A program made the translations under genes and the position numbers. 64,000 bases of DNA, taken from contig JAHQWK010000001.1 in assembly GCA_029856145.1 (NCBI GenBank), positions 186,001 through 250,000 of the forward strand, read 5' to 3'. Positions 1 to 9,183 of the stretch are shown piece after piece. Source of the DNA: Promethearchaeia archaeon (GTDB lineage: Archaea; Asgardarchaeota; Lokiarchaeia; Sigyniarchaeales; SOKP01). The notes beneath the pieces are model-generated. The model was given only the letters and a program-made list of their open reading frames with translations, was not told the origin of the DNA and ran no database searches. Every line of letters begins with the position of its first letter. Position 1 is the stretch's first letter.

Positions 1-1
1 T

Positions 2-274
2 TTTGGTGGTCAAGGTGTAATTTCAATACTTTTAGGATTTTGGTGTTTAATTTCTGGTATAGGAATGTTTAGAGAAGAAGAGTACGCGATGGGTATGGGT
101 TCAGTAGTTCTAAGTATAATGGCAGCGGTTGGTATTACTGCTATTGTAGGATGGATAGCAGCTCCTGGTTCTTTTGATGCGGTATATTGGCCAAATTATA
201 TCATAATTGCGGCAACTGTTATTGGAGTTTTAGGATTTGTCTGGTTACTCTTTACATACAAGAGATATGACTAA
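2..274 (+). CDS. Membrane protein, 5'-truncated by the window edge
   Basis: The reading frame is open from the first bases of the window and ends at a TAA at 274. A Met codon at 65 lies inside the frame, but hydrophobic sequence continues upstream of it, so the gene almost certainly begins outside the window. Three hydrophobic segments are visible: one before the Met at 65, one centred on VVLSIMAAVGITAIVGW, and one near the C-terminus (IIIAATVIGVLGFVWLLF), followed by a short basic tail KRYD. No family was recognised. The coding call is moderately firm; the function is unknown. Confidence 0.6.
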   Translation, partial: FGGQGVISILLGFWCLISGIGMFREEEYAMGMGSVVLSIMAAVGITAIVGWIAAPGSFDAVYWPNYIIIAATVIGVLGFVWLLFTYKRYD

Positions 275-426
275 ATTAAGTATCTTCTTAAAATTTTAAT
301 AATAAATCTTTTTTTTTAATTATTTCATATCAAATTAATTTTATAAATAAAATTGAAAAAAGATAATTATCTATAATAACCAAATCGAATAAAGAAATTC
401 ATAATTACAAGATAAGTGTTAAAAAT

Positions 427-1089
427 ATGCAATTATCAGAATTTCTCAAGAAAATTGAATGGTTAGAAACTGACCATCCTTATGGAAGTGCTTGTGTAAG
501 AATTAATAGTGAAATAGTTATTTATTTTGATCCTGTTAGTTTGTCAGAAGAAAATATGAAAAAAAAGGCAGATCTTATCCTGTTAACTCATTCACATGAA
601 GATCATTTTTCTGTTGAGACATTAGAAAATCTTGTGAAACCCACAACAATTATTGTCTGTCCTTTTGATTGTGAAGAAAAATTATTACAGGATCATTTTG
701 ATTTCAATATTTATATAATAAAAACTGGTGAGACTGTAAAACTAAACAGAGTTAGAATCAAAGCGATCCCAGCATACTCTTCTTCAGCACATCCAAATTC
801 TGCAGGTTGGGTTGGATATATTATTGAACTTAATGACTTCCGAATTTATCATTCAGGAGATTCAGGTTTTATTCCAGAGATGAATGATTTAAAAAATATA
901 GATATTTCGTTTCTAACGGTTAGAGAACCGTATATGATGAGCCCAAAAGAAATACTTCAAGCTGTAAATACATTTAAACCAAAAATTTTAATTCCTATAC
1001 ATTGGATTAAAGAAGAAAAGGAATCTATTGATTATATCATAGAAAATTCGCCAAAGTCAACAAGAGTAATAATTCTTGAAATGAAATAA
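427..1089 (+). CDS. MBL-fold metal-dependent hydrolase (UlaG/UPF0173-like)
   Basis: A 220-residue metallo-beta-lactamase-fold protein. The signature HSHEDH lies at residues 55-60 and supplies the first metal ligands. H122, D145 (in HSGDSG) and H192 (in PIHW) fit the remaining dinuclear zinc ligands. The family hydrolyses ester, lactone or phosphodiester bonds; the compact size and motif layout resemble the UlaG/UPF0173 group of cytosolic hydrolases, but the substrate cannot be read from the sequence. No signal peptide is present. The gene stands alone, 153 bases after the preceding gene and 107 before a sugar kinase on the same strand. Confidence 0.85.
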   Translation: MQLSEFLKKIEWLETDHPYGSACVRINSEIVIYFDPVSLSEENMKKKADLILLTHSHEDHFSVETLENLVKPTTIIVCPFDCEEKLLQDHFDFNIYIIKTGETVKLNRVRIKAIPAYSSSAHPNSAGWVGYIIELNDFRIYHSGDSGFIPEMNDLKNIDISFLTVREPYMMSPKEILQAVNTFKPKILIPIHWIKEEKESIDYIIENSPKSTRVIILEMK

Positions 1090-1196
1090 AAATTTGAAAG
1101 AAAAAATTTCTTAGTTATTGATACGATTGTTGAATCTTTTTTGGGAAAATAAGCTTTTTTAGAATAAAAAATATTAAATCTTTAAGGAAATTTGAT

Positions 1197-2819
1197 ATGA
1201 GAGATTTATTTCTTGGTTTAGATTGCTCAACTCAGAGCTTAACTGCTCTATTAATTAATTTCAGTTCGGGCAAGGTAATTTCTCAATATAGTATAAATTT
1301 TGATGAAGACTTGCCGAATTATAAAACACAAAAAGGAGTTATTCTTTTAGAGGATATTACAGTCACTCATTCATATCCACTTATGTGGGTTGAAGCTTTA
1401 GAACTATTATTTGAAAAAATGAAAAATAACGAAATTCCGCTTTATGAAATTAAGGCAATATCAGGATCCGGACAACAACATGGGACAGTGTATTTAAATA
1501 ATAAGTTTAGAAAAGTTCTTAAAACATTAGATTTTAAAAAATCTCTCGTATCTCAATTAGAATCTACATTTTCTCGTCATACAAGTCCTATTTGGATGGA
1601 TTCTAGCACAACTAACCAATGTGATGAAATTCGTGAGAAATTAGGTGGATTAAAATCTACTATCAAATTATTAGGTTCAAACACCAATGAACGGTTTTCT
1701 GGACCTCAAATAAGAAAATTTTACCAAGAGAACCTTAATGGATATAATCAGACTTCGATTATTCATTTAGTAAGTTCATTTATGGCTTCAATTCTATTAG
1801 GAAAAAATGCCTCAATCGATCATGGAGATGGAGCTGGTATGAATTTAATGAACATAAAGAGTAAAATATGGGATGATCGCGCTTTAGATGCAACCGCACC
1901 CAATTTAAAAGAAAAATTACCTCTACTTACAAATCCTTACTCTATTATTGGAAAACTATCTTCATACTTTGTAGCAAAATTCGGTTTCAATCCGGATACA
2001 GATCTTATAGTGTGGTCTGGTGATAACCCAAATAGCCTTGTTGGTGTTGGATTGATCGAAAAAGGCAAAGTTGCAATAAGTTTAGGCACTAGTGATACAT
2101 ATTTTGGCTATTTACAAGATTTATATCTTGACTTTAAGGGAGAAGGACATGTTTTTGGGGCACCAACGGGGGATTATATGAGTTTAATTTGTTATAAAAA
2201 TGGTTCTTTAGCAAGAGAAAGAATAAAAGATCAATTTAATCTAAATTGGGTGAAATTTTCTAAAATTTTGAATAAAACTCCTCCAGGAAATAATGGAAAA
2301 TTAATGTTGCCATACTTTTTTCCTGAAATTGTTCCACAAGTATTAGAACCTATGGTTCATCGTTTTGGTTTTGATGAAAATGACATAGAAGGAAATATAA
2401 GGGGTATCATCGAAGCCCAATTTTTATCTATGAGACTTCATTCAAATTGGATTGGAGAAAAACCTAAAGAAATTTACACTACTGGAGGAGCCTCCGTAAA
2501 TGAAGAAATTCTTCAAATATTAGCAAATATTTTTAACACAAAAGTCCGTATGTTTGAAGTTACAGATTCAGCAGCTTTTGGAGCAGCATTCAGAGCAGCA
2601 AAATCATATTATGATTCTGAAGATGAGATAAAAAGTTGGAATGAAATAATAGATAAATTCATAAATATACAAAAAAGCATTGTCATTGAACCAGATAAGA
2701 AACATATTGAATTATATGATGATATGCTTGAACTCTATGGAAAATATGAAGAATTTATTCTTAGAAATGGTGAAAATCCCAAATTAGCTCGCTTAGAGTT
2801 TATTAAGAAGTATTTTTAA
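1197..2819 (+). CDS. FGGY-family carbohydrate kinase, xylulokinase-like
   Basis: A 540-residue FGGY kinase that would phosphorylate a sugar or polyol with ATP in the cytosol. Visible motifs: the N-terminal phosphate-binding loop LGLDCSTQS (about 7-15), the substrate-side motif SGSGQQHG (89-96), PIWMDSST (131-138), a likely catalytic Asp in SGDNPNS (D276) and the second ATP-domain loop ISLGTSD (294-300). The GQQHG motif and the length of about 540 recall the eukaryotic XYLB type more than the roughly 490-residue bacterial XylB. D-xylulose is therefore the best guess, but FGGY specificity is hard to assign by eye. No pentose-pathway gene is adjacent. Confidence 0.85.
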   Translation: MRDLFLGLDCSTQSLTALLINFSSGKVISQYSINFDEDLPNYKTQKGVILLEDITVTHSYPLMWVEALELLFEKMKNNEIPLYEIKAISGSGQQHGTVYLNNKFRKVLKTLDFKKSLVSQLESTFSRHTSPIWMDSSTTNQCDEIREKLGGLKSTIKLLGSNTNERFSGPQIRKFYQENLNGYNQTSIIHLVSSFMASILLGKNASIDHGDGAGMNLMNIKSKIWDDRALDATAPNLKEKLPLLTNPYSIIGKLSSYFVAKFGFNPDTDLIVWSGDNPNSLVGVGLIEKGKVAISLGTSDTYFGYLQDLYLDFKGEGHVFGAPTGDYMSLICYKNGSLARERIKDQFNLNWVKFSKILNKTPPGNNGKLMLPYFFPEIVPQVLEPMVHRFGFDENDIEGNIRGIIEAQFLSMRLHSNWIGEKPKEIYTTGGASVNEEILQILANIFNTKVRMFEVTDSAAFGAAFRAAKSYYDSEDEIKSWNEIIDKFINIQKSIVIEPDKKHIELYDDMLELYGKYEEFILRNGENPKLARLEFIKKYF

Positions 2820-2944
2820 AAACACATAGTATACAGATTGTAATATCTTTATATGATTTTGGGTGAAAATTGCTAAATTATAATCGATTTAATAATAAAT
2901 CTTCTTTCACTACTTTAATAATCAATTCATAAACTGAATATATT

Positions 2945-3445
2945 ATGGCAATTAAAGAAGGCGATATTATTAAAGTAGAGTATATGGGCACTTTCGATGA
3001 CGGGACAGTATTCGACAGTACTGAAATAAACGGAAGTATCCCTTTAAAATTTGAGGTCGGAGCGGGACAGATTATTCCAGGCTTTGATAACTCTGTAGTT
3101 GGCAAATCTATTGGAGATGAGTTTAATATCAGATTAGAACCTTCTGAAGCATACGGTGAATATAAGGAAGGCTTTACTCAGTCTATTCCAAAAGACCAAT
3201 TTCCGCCAGAACAAGAGCCAGAAACAGGTTTGATGATTTTATTAATCGGTCCACAAGGTCAACCAGTTCCTGCTACAATAAAAGAAGTTAATGGTGATAT
3301 AGTTACAATAGATTTAAATCATCCTATGGCAGGGAAAGTGTTAAATTTTAAAATTAAGATAGTTGAAACTGGGTGTGAACCTGATCCCCCTCATGAATGT
3401 GGTCCTGGGTGTAACCATGACCATAACCACGACCATGACCACTAA
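2945..3445 (+). CDS. slyD: FKBP-type peptidyl-prolyl isomerase, SlyD-like, with metal-binding His tail
   Basis: A 166-residue cytosolic prolyl isomerase and chaperone. The FKBP core is split by an insert-in-flap domain (about residues 72-130), the SlyD/archaeal long-FKBP arrangement; GAGQIIPGFDNSVVGKSIGD (40-59) is the classic FKBP segment. The last 22 residues form a Cys/His-rich tail (CEPDPPHECGPGC then NHDHNHDHDH) expected to bind nickel, zinc or similar metals, as in bacterial SlyD. The ATG at 2945 follows a short AT-rich leader. No hydrogenase or urease maturation gene is nearby to show which metal is involved. Confidence 0.93.
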   Translation: MAIKEGDIIKVEYMGTFDDGTVFDSTEINGSIPLKFEVGAGQIIPGFDNSVVGKSIGDEFNIRLEPSEAYGEYKEGFTQSIPKDQFPPEQEPETGLMILLIGPQGQPVPATIKEVNGDIVTIDLNHPMAGKVLNFKIKIVETGCEPDPPHECGPGCNHDHNHDHDH

Positions 3446-3595
3446 TATCTTGTTCTGATGAAAACTTAAAATTTTCCATTCTTATTTTTTTCAATTATGT
3501 AATAAAAGAACGAAAAATCCGTTTCTCATTAAATTAAAATTTTAAATCTCCTTTTAAAAATCAACATGATAGTATAAAATAGCAGGTTTAAAAAA

Positions 3596-5017
3596 ATGGC
3601 TAAGGGGAAAAATACAAATTCTGAGAAATCCTTCAATAGGGTATTTTGGCCCCTTTATATATTAAATGGATTTCAAAGTGTGGCATATGGGGCAATGATT
3701 GTACTTGTGGTTCCCCTTGCTCTAATTATTTGGCCAAATGATCCAGCAGATATTCATGCATTGGAAATGGGAATATTATATACAACTTTATCTTGGAGTA
3801 GTTCTTTTGCTGGCCTCCTTTTTGGTAGACTTATTGATAAATACTCTAGAAAAAAAATTATCATCGTTATTTCTCTGTTTAGAGGATTTTCAATGTTTCT
3901 ACTAGGATTTGCTGTTTATGGTGGTGAATATGGTACATGGTGGTATTTTTTTACTTTCATTGCGCTTTTTGGCTTTTTTGCTGGAGGTTCATGGCCAGCT
4001 ATTAATTCATTATCTAATGATATTGTCCCCCGAGATCACCGTTCTCGGTTTTTTGGGATATATCAAATAGTACTTAATACGACAAATATAATAGGTTGGT
4101 TAATAGCAACATACCTAGTTCAGATTGGTCTATGGAGGGTTTTTTTTTGGGGTATAGGATTATTTATTCTTCTTGGAGGTTTGATTTTTGCTATTCATAA
4201 TGAAGAACCAAAAAGAGGTGTTCAGCAAGAAGAATTATATCATGTACTTCAAGATGACTCCATAGAGTATGATTTTCAAATAGATAATGGAATGATGCGG
4301 AAAACAATGCTTAGTAGAACTAATGTTGTAGCTCTAATTGAAGGAATATTTACTTGTATCCTTATGAGTAGTCTAAATTTTTTAATTTTAAATTATGTTC
4401 AAAACCCACCATATAATCTTGCACCATTTTCTATAGGTGTATTTATGGTTGTTTTTGGTCTAACAGGGGGGTTAGTAGGACAAATATTTTTATCAAGAGT
4501 AAGTGACAAGATTGCTGTAAAAGATCCGGTAAGAAGATTACCTATTATCGTTATCGCCATAATAGGTGGTTTAGTTACTTTTGCTCTCTTCTTTTTTCTT
4601 CCGTGGGTTCCCTTAACACCAGAACAGGGCAAGGACATCGCTTATATAATGACAATCCCTACAATGTGGATTATGGGCGCATTATTCTTCACCTCACGGA
4701 GTATTTTTTCTCTATACATAGTTAATCAAAGTCCCATAATTCAACAAATAAATTTACCTGAGGCCCAAGGCCAAATAGTTTCTTGGAATCAATTTTTAGA
4801 ACAGTTTGGAAGAGGTATTGGACCATTATTATGTGGGACTTTATTAGTTTTTACGAATACAAATTATCAAATAACTGTCTTAACAGTATGCTTATGTATT
4901 GTTCCCGGTGCGATATTGTGGATTGTTGCAATGAGATGGTTTCCAGCGGATAGAGAAAATATAAAAACTATTTTAGCTGAACGAGCAGAGATTCTAAACT
5001 CTAGAAAAGAGGGTTAA
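3596..5017 (+). CDS. Major facilitator superfamily transporter
   Basis: A 473-residue polytopic membrane protein with about twelve hydrophobic segments in two halves. The loop between helices 2 and 3 carries the MFS motif A variant GRLIDKYSRKKII (about 77-89), and the second half has a related cytoplasmic loop, SRVSDKIAVKDPVRR. Substrate is unknown. Single gene, with about 150 bases of leader and 267 bases to the next gene. Reading in frame past the TAA gives another 37 sense codons (see 5018-5214). Confidence 0.88.
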   Translation: MAKGKNTNSEKSFNRVFWPLYILNGFQSVAYGAMIVLVVPLALIIWPNDPADIHALEMGILYTTLSWSSSFAGLLFGRLIDKYSRKKIIIVISLFRGFSMFLLGFAVYGGEYGTWWYFFTFIALFGFFAGGSWPAINSLSNDIVPRDHRSRFFGIYQIVLNTTNIIGWLIATYLVQIGLWRVFFWGIGLFILLGGLIFAIHNEEPKRGVQQEELYHVLQDDSIEYDFQIDNGMMRKTMLSRTNVVALIEGIFTCILMSSLNFLILNYVQNPPYNLAPFSIGVFMVVFGLTGGLVGQIFLSRVSDKIAVKDPVRRLPIIVIAIIGGLVTFALFFFLPWVPLTPEQGKDIAYIMTIPTMWIMGALFFTSRSIFSLYIVNQSPIIQQINLPEAQGQIVSWNQFLEQFGRGIGPLLCGTLLVFTNTNYQITVLTVCLCIVPGAILWIVAMRWFPADRENIKTILAERAEILNSRKEG

Positions 5018-5214
5018 CCCTCCAATCATTCGCTTTTACTTAAACAAGGAAGACCAACAGGAATATATAAGGAGGGGGGTGTTGGAAGGGTAAATCTATA
5101 TGAAGAAAATGTAAATCCTGAGTTTGGTTGATTATCATGATGAACACATACAGGTCCAAAATGGGAGCTCAGAACGTAAGATATATATATTACGATAGAG
5201 TGTTTAATGATTAA
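5018..5214 (+). other. Intergenic stretch with two short coding-like frames
   Basis: The 267 bases between the MFS gene and the next gene have no normal-sized gene. The first part is less AT-rich than other gaps and contains a G-run (ggagggggg). Directly after the MFS stop the same frame stays open to a TGA at 5129-5131 (37 codons, including the segment GRPTGIYKEGG). A second frame starts at ATG 5137 and runs 25 codons to 5214. Either may be the remnant of a lost gene or chance. No family was recognised. Confidence 0.25.
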
Positions 5215-5284
5215 TTACATAAGTCTTAAAAATCTTAAAATCAAATAAAACATAAATAAATTTAGAAATCAATGTGATTTTATT

Positions 5285-6067
5285 ATGATAAGTTGGATTT
5301 TATTTGCTATATTTGGCACATGGGTTTTAATTAACCGTTTTAGTGAAGGCGGAAAAATTGAAGATCAACCTCTTGGTATGCCACGCGGAACAGTAAGAGC
5401 ATTAATCACGATTATGCTTGTTTCATTTCCTTTTTGGTATATAATAATAGGAGGAGAAATCCCTGGTTTAATAGTAAACGTTATTTTTATTGTAGTAGCT
5501 TTTTATTTTGAAGCTAGACGAGGTGAGCACGAAAAATTAAAAGAAATTATTGATGAAATAAAAACTTCGGATTTACATGTCGAAGATATAATAAAGGAGA
5601 AGAAACCACTATATCTCCCTAAATATAGTGTTAGATTTCTTTTAGTTGTGATGTTAGTTATCGTTCAAATTATGATTTTCTTACAACCAAGCTTTTCTTT
5701 TCTAGTAACAAATACTCTTACTGATCTATTATTAATTATCGTTCTTTTTATTATCGGTGCCTTTTTTAGATCTGTTCTAAGATCTCGAGAAAGGAAAAAA
5801 ACTAGAGAAAAAATTGCAAATATGGATGCTTCTCTTTCTGATGTTCAAATTATTGAAAAGTTAATGCTTGAAGAACCTGATTGGTGGAAACGTACTGGTA
5901 AAAATGTGCTTTCAATAACAATGTTAATCATTGTCATTATAGCATTATTATGCTATACTTATAAATGGGATTATACAATCTTTACAATTCCTGGTCTGCA
6001 ATATAGTTTAACTATAGTGGGCGCGTTATTACTTTTTGTCAACGTATATTATGGTTTCAGAGATTAA
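5285..6067 (+). CDS. Hypothetical polytopic membrane protein
   Basis: A 260-residue membrane protein with an N-terminal hydrophobic segment (2-17), a conserved-looking loop GMPRGTVRALIT (about 31-42), two more helices (about 43-75), a charged cytosolic stretch rich in Glu and Lys (76-112), two helices (114-160), a second charged stretch (162-205) and two terminal helices (207-256). The two halves look like repeats of a similar unit: short PRGTVR or PKYSVR loop, then paired helices. No known family was recognised. It stands alone on the plus strand. Confidence 0.7.
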   Translation: MISWILFAIFGTWVLINRFSEGGKIEDQPLGMPRGTVRALITIMLVSFPFWYIIIGGEIPGLIVNVIFIVVAFYFEARRGEHEKLKEIIDEIKTSDLHVEDIIKEKKPLYLPKYSVRFLLVVMLVIVQIMIFLQPSFSFLVTNTLTDLLLIIVLFIIGAFFRSVLRSRERKKTREKIANMDASLSDVQIIEKLMLEEPDWWKRTGKNVLSITMLIIVIIALLCYTYKWDYTIFTIPGLQYSLTIVGALLLFVNVYYGFRD

Positions 6068-6182
6068 ATAATCAATAATTTTTTTTTATTATCTATTTTC
6101 TTTTATGAGGAGATTCTTCTTTTTTAATGCCCAATTAAAAATAAAACAATTTTATTAATATTTAAATACTTAAATAATTCAA

Positions 6183-6344
6183 ATGATAACTTTTGAAAAA
6201 GATGGTTATGTTTTTGTTTATCGGGTTGCTGGAGTAGCGATTTATGATAATAGAGTTCTTGTACATCGAATTGTCATTGATGATTTCTGGTCATTACCCG
6301 GAGGACGATGTGAATTTTTAGCTAAAAATAAGCTAAATGGGTAA
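6183..6344 (+). pseudogene. Truncated NUDIX hydrolase relic
   Basis: A 53-codon frame from ATG 6183 to TAA 6342-6344 reads like the N-terminal third of a NUDIX hydrolase: a beta strand VAGVAIYDNRVLVHR (about 15-29), then WSLPGGRCEF (36-45), which is how the Nudix box begins. The helix that should follow, carrying the catalytic REXXEE residues, is missing; the frame runs into LAKNKLNG and stops. Without those acidic residues it cannot bind the metal needed for pyrophosphate hydrolysis. I read it as a decayed gene cut just after the start of the box. Confidence 0.6.
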
Positions 6345-6380
6345 AATAGCTATTTACTTATAGAGAAATTCCGATTACTT

Positions 6381-6509
6381 ATGTTGAAAAAATGTCATAA
6401 ATGTGGAATGATTCGATCAACAAAGGATCTTGTGCTATTAGAGGATGGAAAATATATATGTTTCTCATGTTGGAATGATTATCACAGAGAAAAATCCAAG
6501 AAAGAGTGA
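6381..6509 (+). CDS. 42-residue zinc-ribbon microprotein
   Basis: A short frame from ATG 6381 to TGA 6507-6509. It encodes two knuckles, CHKCG (Cys5, Cys8) and CFSCW (Cys27, Cys30), about 18 residues apart, a complete four-Cys zinc-ribbon layout, followed by a basic tail YHREKSKKE. Such tiny zinc ribbons are common in archaea and usually bind nucleic acid or act as adaptors. The regular CxxC spacing argues that it is real and not a chance frame. It sits 36 bases after the NUDIX relic. Function unknown. Confidence 0.5.
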   Translation: MLKKCHKCGMIRSTKDLVLLEDGKYICFSCWNDYHREKSKKE

Positions 6510-6534
6510 TTGCTAATCTATAGCTGATGTTTAT

Positions 6535-6750
6535 TTAATCATAGGATACTAAAAATGTATAATTTTCAAGATCAAACTTCTTTATCTTCATTTCGTCTTT
6601 ATTTCTTTTTCTTGGAACGAGAGGTATTTTTATCACTATTTTATAATTTTGCAAATAAAAATTATTATAAAAAACGTTCTTAAATTTATCCCAATCAATG
6701 AACTTTTGAATACCAATTTCTTGATCTTCTATTACGGGGATTAAAGACAT
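6535..6750 (-). CDS. Small hypothetical protein
   Basis: A 71-residue frame on the minus strand starting at ATG 6750. It begins MSLIPVIEDQEIGIQKF and contains a hydrophobic/basic strand pattern (YKIVIKIPLVPRKRNK). No zinc knuckle, membrane segment or known motif is visible. The composition is protein-like, but with so short a frame in AT-rich DNA it could be spurious. It is convergent with the zinc microprotein. Confidence 0.35.
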   Translation of the reverse strand: MSLIPVIEDQEIGIQKFIDWDKFKNVFYNNFYLQNYKIVIKIPLVPRKRNKDEMKIKKFDLENYTFLVSYD

Positions 6751-7138
6751 GGATTTATATCTAATTCATATATAGTTTAAATAATTTTAATAATTGCAAA
6801 ATCTTCTTTTGCTAACCCTTTTTTCATTATGGATTAATTCTAAAATAACAAAAAGATGGTTATTTCTGAATAATCGCTTAAATCTGGTACCATTTATATT
6901 ATAAGAAATTGTATATTTAAATGTTTCTTTAATGCTTTTTAAAGCAAAATTTTCTTTTTACCTTAACTTTATAACTTATTATTAAAGAAATGTTTTACTC
7001 CACGTAAACTCTCTATTAAGTAAGGATTTAAATTATATTAATATATAAATATCGATAGGAAAAACAAGATTTTATCAATATTATTTGATTTTTCGATAAA
7101 TTTTAAAGATCTAACTCTATTTATTTTTAAAAGAAATC
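6751..7138. other. Gene-free AT-rich stretch
   Basis: About 390 bases between the small minus-strand frame and the oxidoreductase gene. It is very AT-rich with poly-T and poly-A runs. I see no coding frame, RNA gene or repeat. The last part, containing TATA-like runs such as atatataaatat, presumably carries the promoter of the downstream gene. Confidence 0.4.
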
Positions 7139-7150
7139 TTGAAGTTGAAT

Positions 7151-9115
7151 ATGGGACCTGGATTTTTTGGAAAAATATTATGGATTAACCTTACTGAAGA
7201 GAAATTTAAAGAAGAATCATTATCTGAAGAACATTATCGTCAATATCTTGGAGGATATGGATTAGCAGTTAAATTAATTTACGAAAATATGTCTGCGAAA
7301 GTTGATCCATTAAGTCCTGATTCTCTTTTTGGTTTTTTTCCAGGTTTATTAACCGGAACTCCCGCACCATTTTCAGGGAGGTATATGGTAGCTGGTAAAT
7401 CTCCTTTAACAAGTACATGGGGAGATGCTAATAGTGGAGGAACTTTTGGTCCAGAGATAAAGAAATGTGGATATGATGCAATTCTATTTAAAGGAGCTGC
7501 TGATAAACCTAAATATATTTCGATAATTGAAGATAGAAAGGAGATTCTAGATGCTTCAGATATTTGGGGATTAGATATAATCGAAGCAGAGTTAAAATTG
7601 AAAGAAAAACATGGTAAATTTATTAAAACAGCAGGAATTGGGCGAGCCGGAGAAGAAATTTCAAGAATTTCGGGTATTGCTAATGATAAGGGGCGAATTG
7701 CCGCTAGAGCTGGATTAGGCGCAATAATGGGTGCAAAAAAATTAAAAACACTTGTTTTAAAGGGAAATAAGAAAATTGAAATTCATAATAGAGATAAGTT
7801 TTTAGATTTAGTTAAAATATACAATAAAAGTAGCACACATAGAGAGCCAAGTAAATTTATACGATCAATTTTGAAAAATGTCCCCAATTTGGCAAAAACT
7901 ATTCGTAGATTTAGAATAGGATTTGCAGGACCACCAAAAATGATAAGAGAAATATATAAATCTTTTGGAACTTGCGTTGCTAACACTATTTCAGCAGAAA
8001 CTAATGATTCTCCAATTAAGAATTGGGGAGGAATTGGGACGTATGATTATCCATTTAAAAAATCAAAAAACTTATCTGCAATTAACATCCAAAATTACAA
8101 AATTAGGGATTACGGATGTTTTAGTTGTCCAGTTCAATGTGGTGGAATTCTAAAAATTCCAGAAATAAATTTAGAAGAAACTCACCTTCCAGAATATGAA
8201 ACTTGTTGTTCTTTTGGTGCCCTCTTACTTAATGATGATTTAATTTCAATCTTCGAGATTAATGAATTATGCAATCGAGCAGCTATAGATACAATATCGA
8301 CAGGTGCAACTATTGCATTTGCAATTGAATGCTTTGAGAATGGTATTTTAACATTAGATGATACAAATGGATTAGAATTAACATGGGGTAATTCAAAAGC
8401 TATTGTTGAACTAGTTAAAATGATAATTAATCGTGAAGGAATCGGAGATATTTTAGCTGACGGAAGTAATATCGCCGCAAAGAAAATAGGGAAGGGTTCC
8501 GAAAAGTTTGCTATAACTTCTTTGGGTTCTGAAATTGCAATGCATAATCCAAGGATTTTCCCTTCATTAGCTTTTACTTACAATTATGATCCAACACCAG
8601 GAAGACATACTGCAGCAAGCATTGATTTTATTGATATTGGACCAATAAACAAATTTCAGAAAGGATTTAAATTACCAAGAGGATGGAAAAGAAATGAGAA
8701 AAAGAAGCAAGAAGGTCAAAAATTAGTTACTTCTTTCCATCAAGTTTTAAGCAGTGTTGGTTTGTGTTTATTTTCAACTTTATTTGGTCCTTATCCTTTT
8801 ATCGATCTCATCAATAACTTTACTGGCTGGGATATTAATGTTGATGAACTAATAACTATTGGATTAAGAATTCAAACATTACGTCAAGCGTTCACTTTAC
8901 GTGAAGAGATAGATATTGCTAATAATAAATTGCCTGGGAGAGTTACTGGTCATCCTCCTGACAAAAGAGGACCAACAAAAGGCATATCCGTTGAATATGA
9001 AGACTTTTATAGAGGATTTTGTAGAGAAATGGGTTGGAATCCTAAAAATGGATTTCCTCTAAAAAAAACTCTTAAAGATCTAGATTTGGAATTTGTTATA
9101 AAGGATTTATATTAA
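7151..9115 (+). CDS. aor: Aldehyde:ferredoxin oxidoreductase family, tungsten-pterin enzyme
   Basis: A protein of about 654 residues of the AOR family, which oxidises aldehydes to acids with ferredoxin as acceptor, using tungsto-bispterin and a [4Fe-4S] cluster. Seen: the N-terminal domain opening GFFGKILWINLTE, the pterin-binding segment SGRYMVAGKSPLTSTWGDAN, the cluster motif CFSCPVQC (CxxCxxxC) just past the middle and a later Cys in GLCLFS that fits the fourth ligand. A TTG at 7139 is also in frame, but ATG 7151 places the family's usual N-terminus (GxxGK) correctly, so I chose it. The paralogue and substrate (aldehyde, formaldehyde or other) cannot be decided by eye. Confidence 0.9.
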   Translation: MGPGFFGKILWINLTEEKFKEESLSEEHYRQYLGGYGLAVKLIYENMSAKVDPLSPDSLFGFFPGLLTGTPAPFSGRYMVAGKSPLTSTWGDANSGGTFGPEIKKCGYDAILFKGAADKPKYISIIEDRKEILDASDIWGLDIIEAELKLKEKHGKFIKTAGIGRAGEEISRISGIANDKGRIAARAGLGAIMGAKKLKTLVLKGNKKIEIHNRDKFLDLVKIYNKSSTHREPSKFIRSILKNVPNLAKTIRRFRIGFAGPPKMIREIYKSFGTCVANTISAETNDSPIKNWGGIGTYDYPFKKSKNLSAINIQNYKIRDYGCFSCPVQCGGILKIPEINLEETHLPEYETCCSFGALLLNDDLISIFEINELCNRAAIDTISTGATIAFAIECFENGILTLDDTNGLELTWGNSKAIVELVKMIINREGIGDILADGSNIAAKKIGKGSEKFAITSLGSEIAMHNPRIFPSLAFTYNYDPTPGRHTAASIDFIDIGPINKFQKGFKLPRGWKRNEKKKQEGQKLVTSFHQVLSSVGLCLFSTLFGPYPFIDLINNFTGWDINVDELITIGLRIQTLRQAFTLREEIDIANNKLPGRVTGHPPDKRGPTKGISVEYEDFYRGFCREMGWNPKNGFPLKKTLKDLDLEFVIKDLY

Positions 9116-9183
9116 AGCTATATTTTTTTTTATAATATATTCAAATAGTTCTTATTGGAATAAATTAATTTAAGACTAATAAT

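Noticed and set aside
2878..3105. Minus-strand frame opposite the FKBP gene
   Set aside because: It lies over the FKBP coding region and its leader; the plus-strand protein is a clear family member, so the frame is a shadow.
5030..5220. Insertion-sequence remnant
   Set aside because: The sequence looked unusual, but no terminal repeats or transposase motif could be found.
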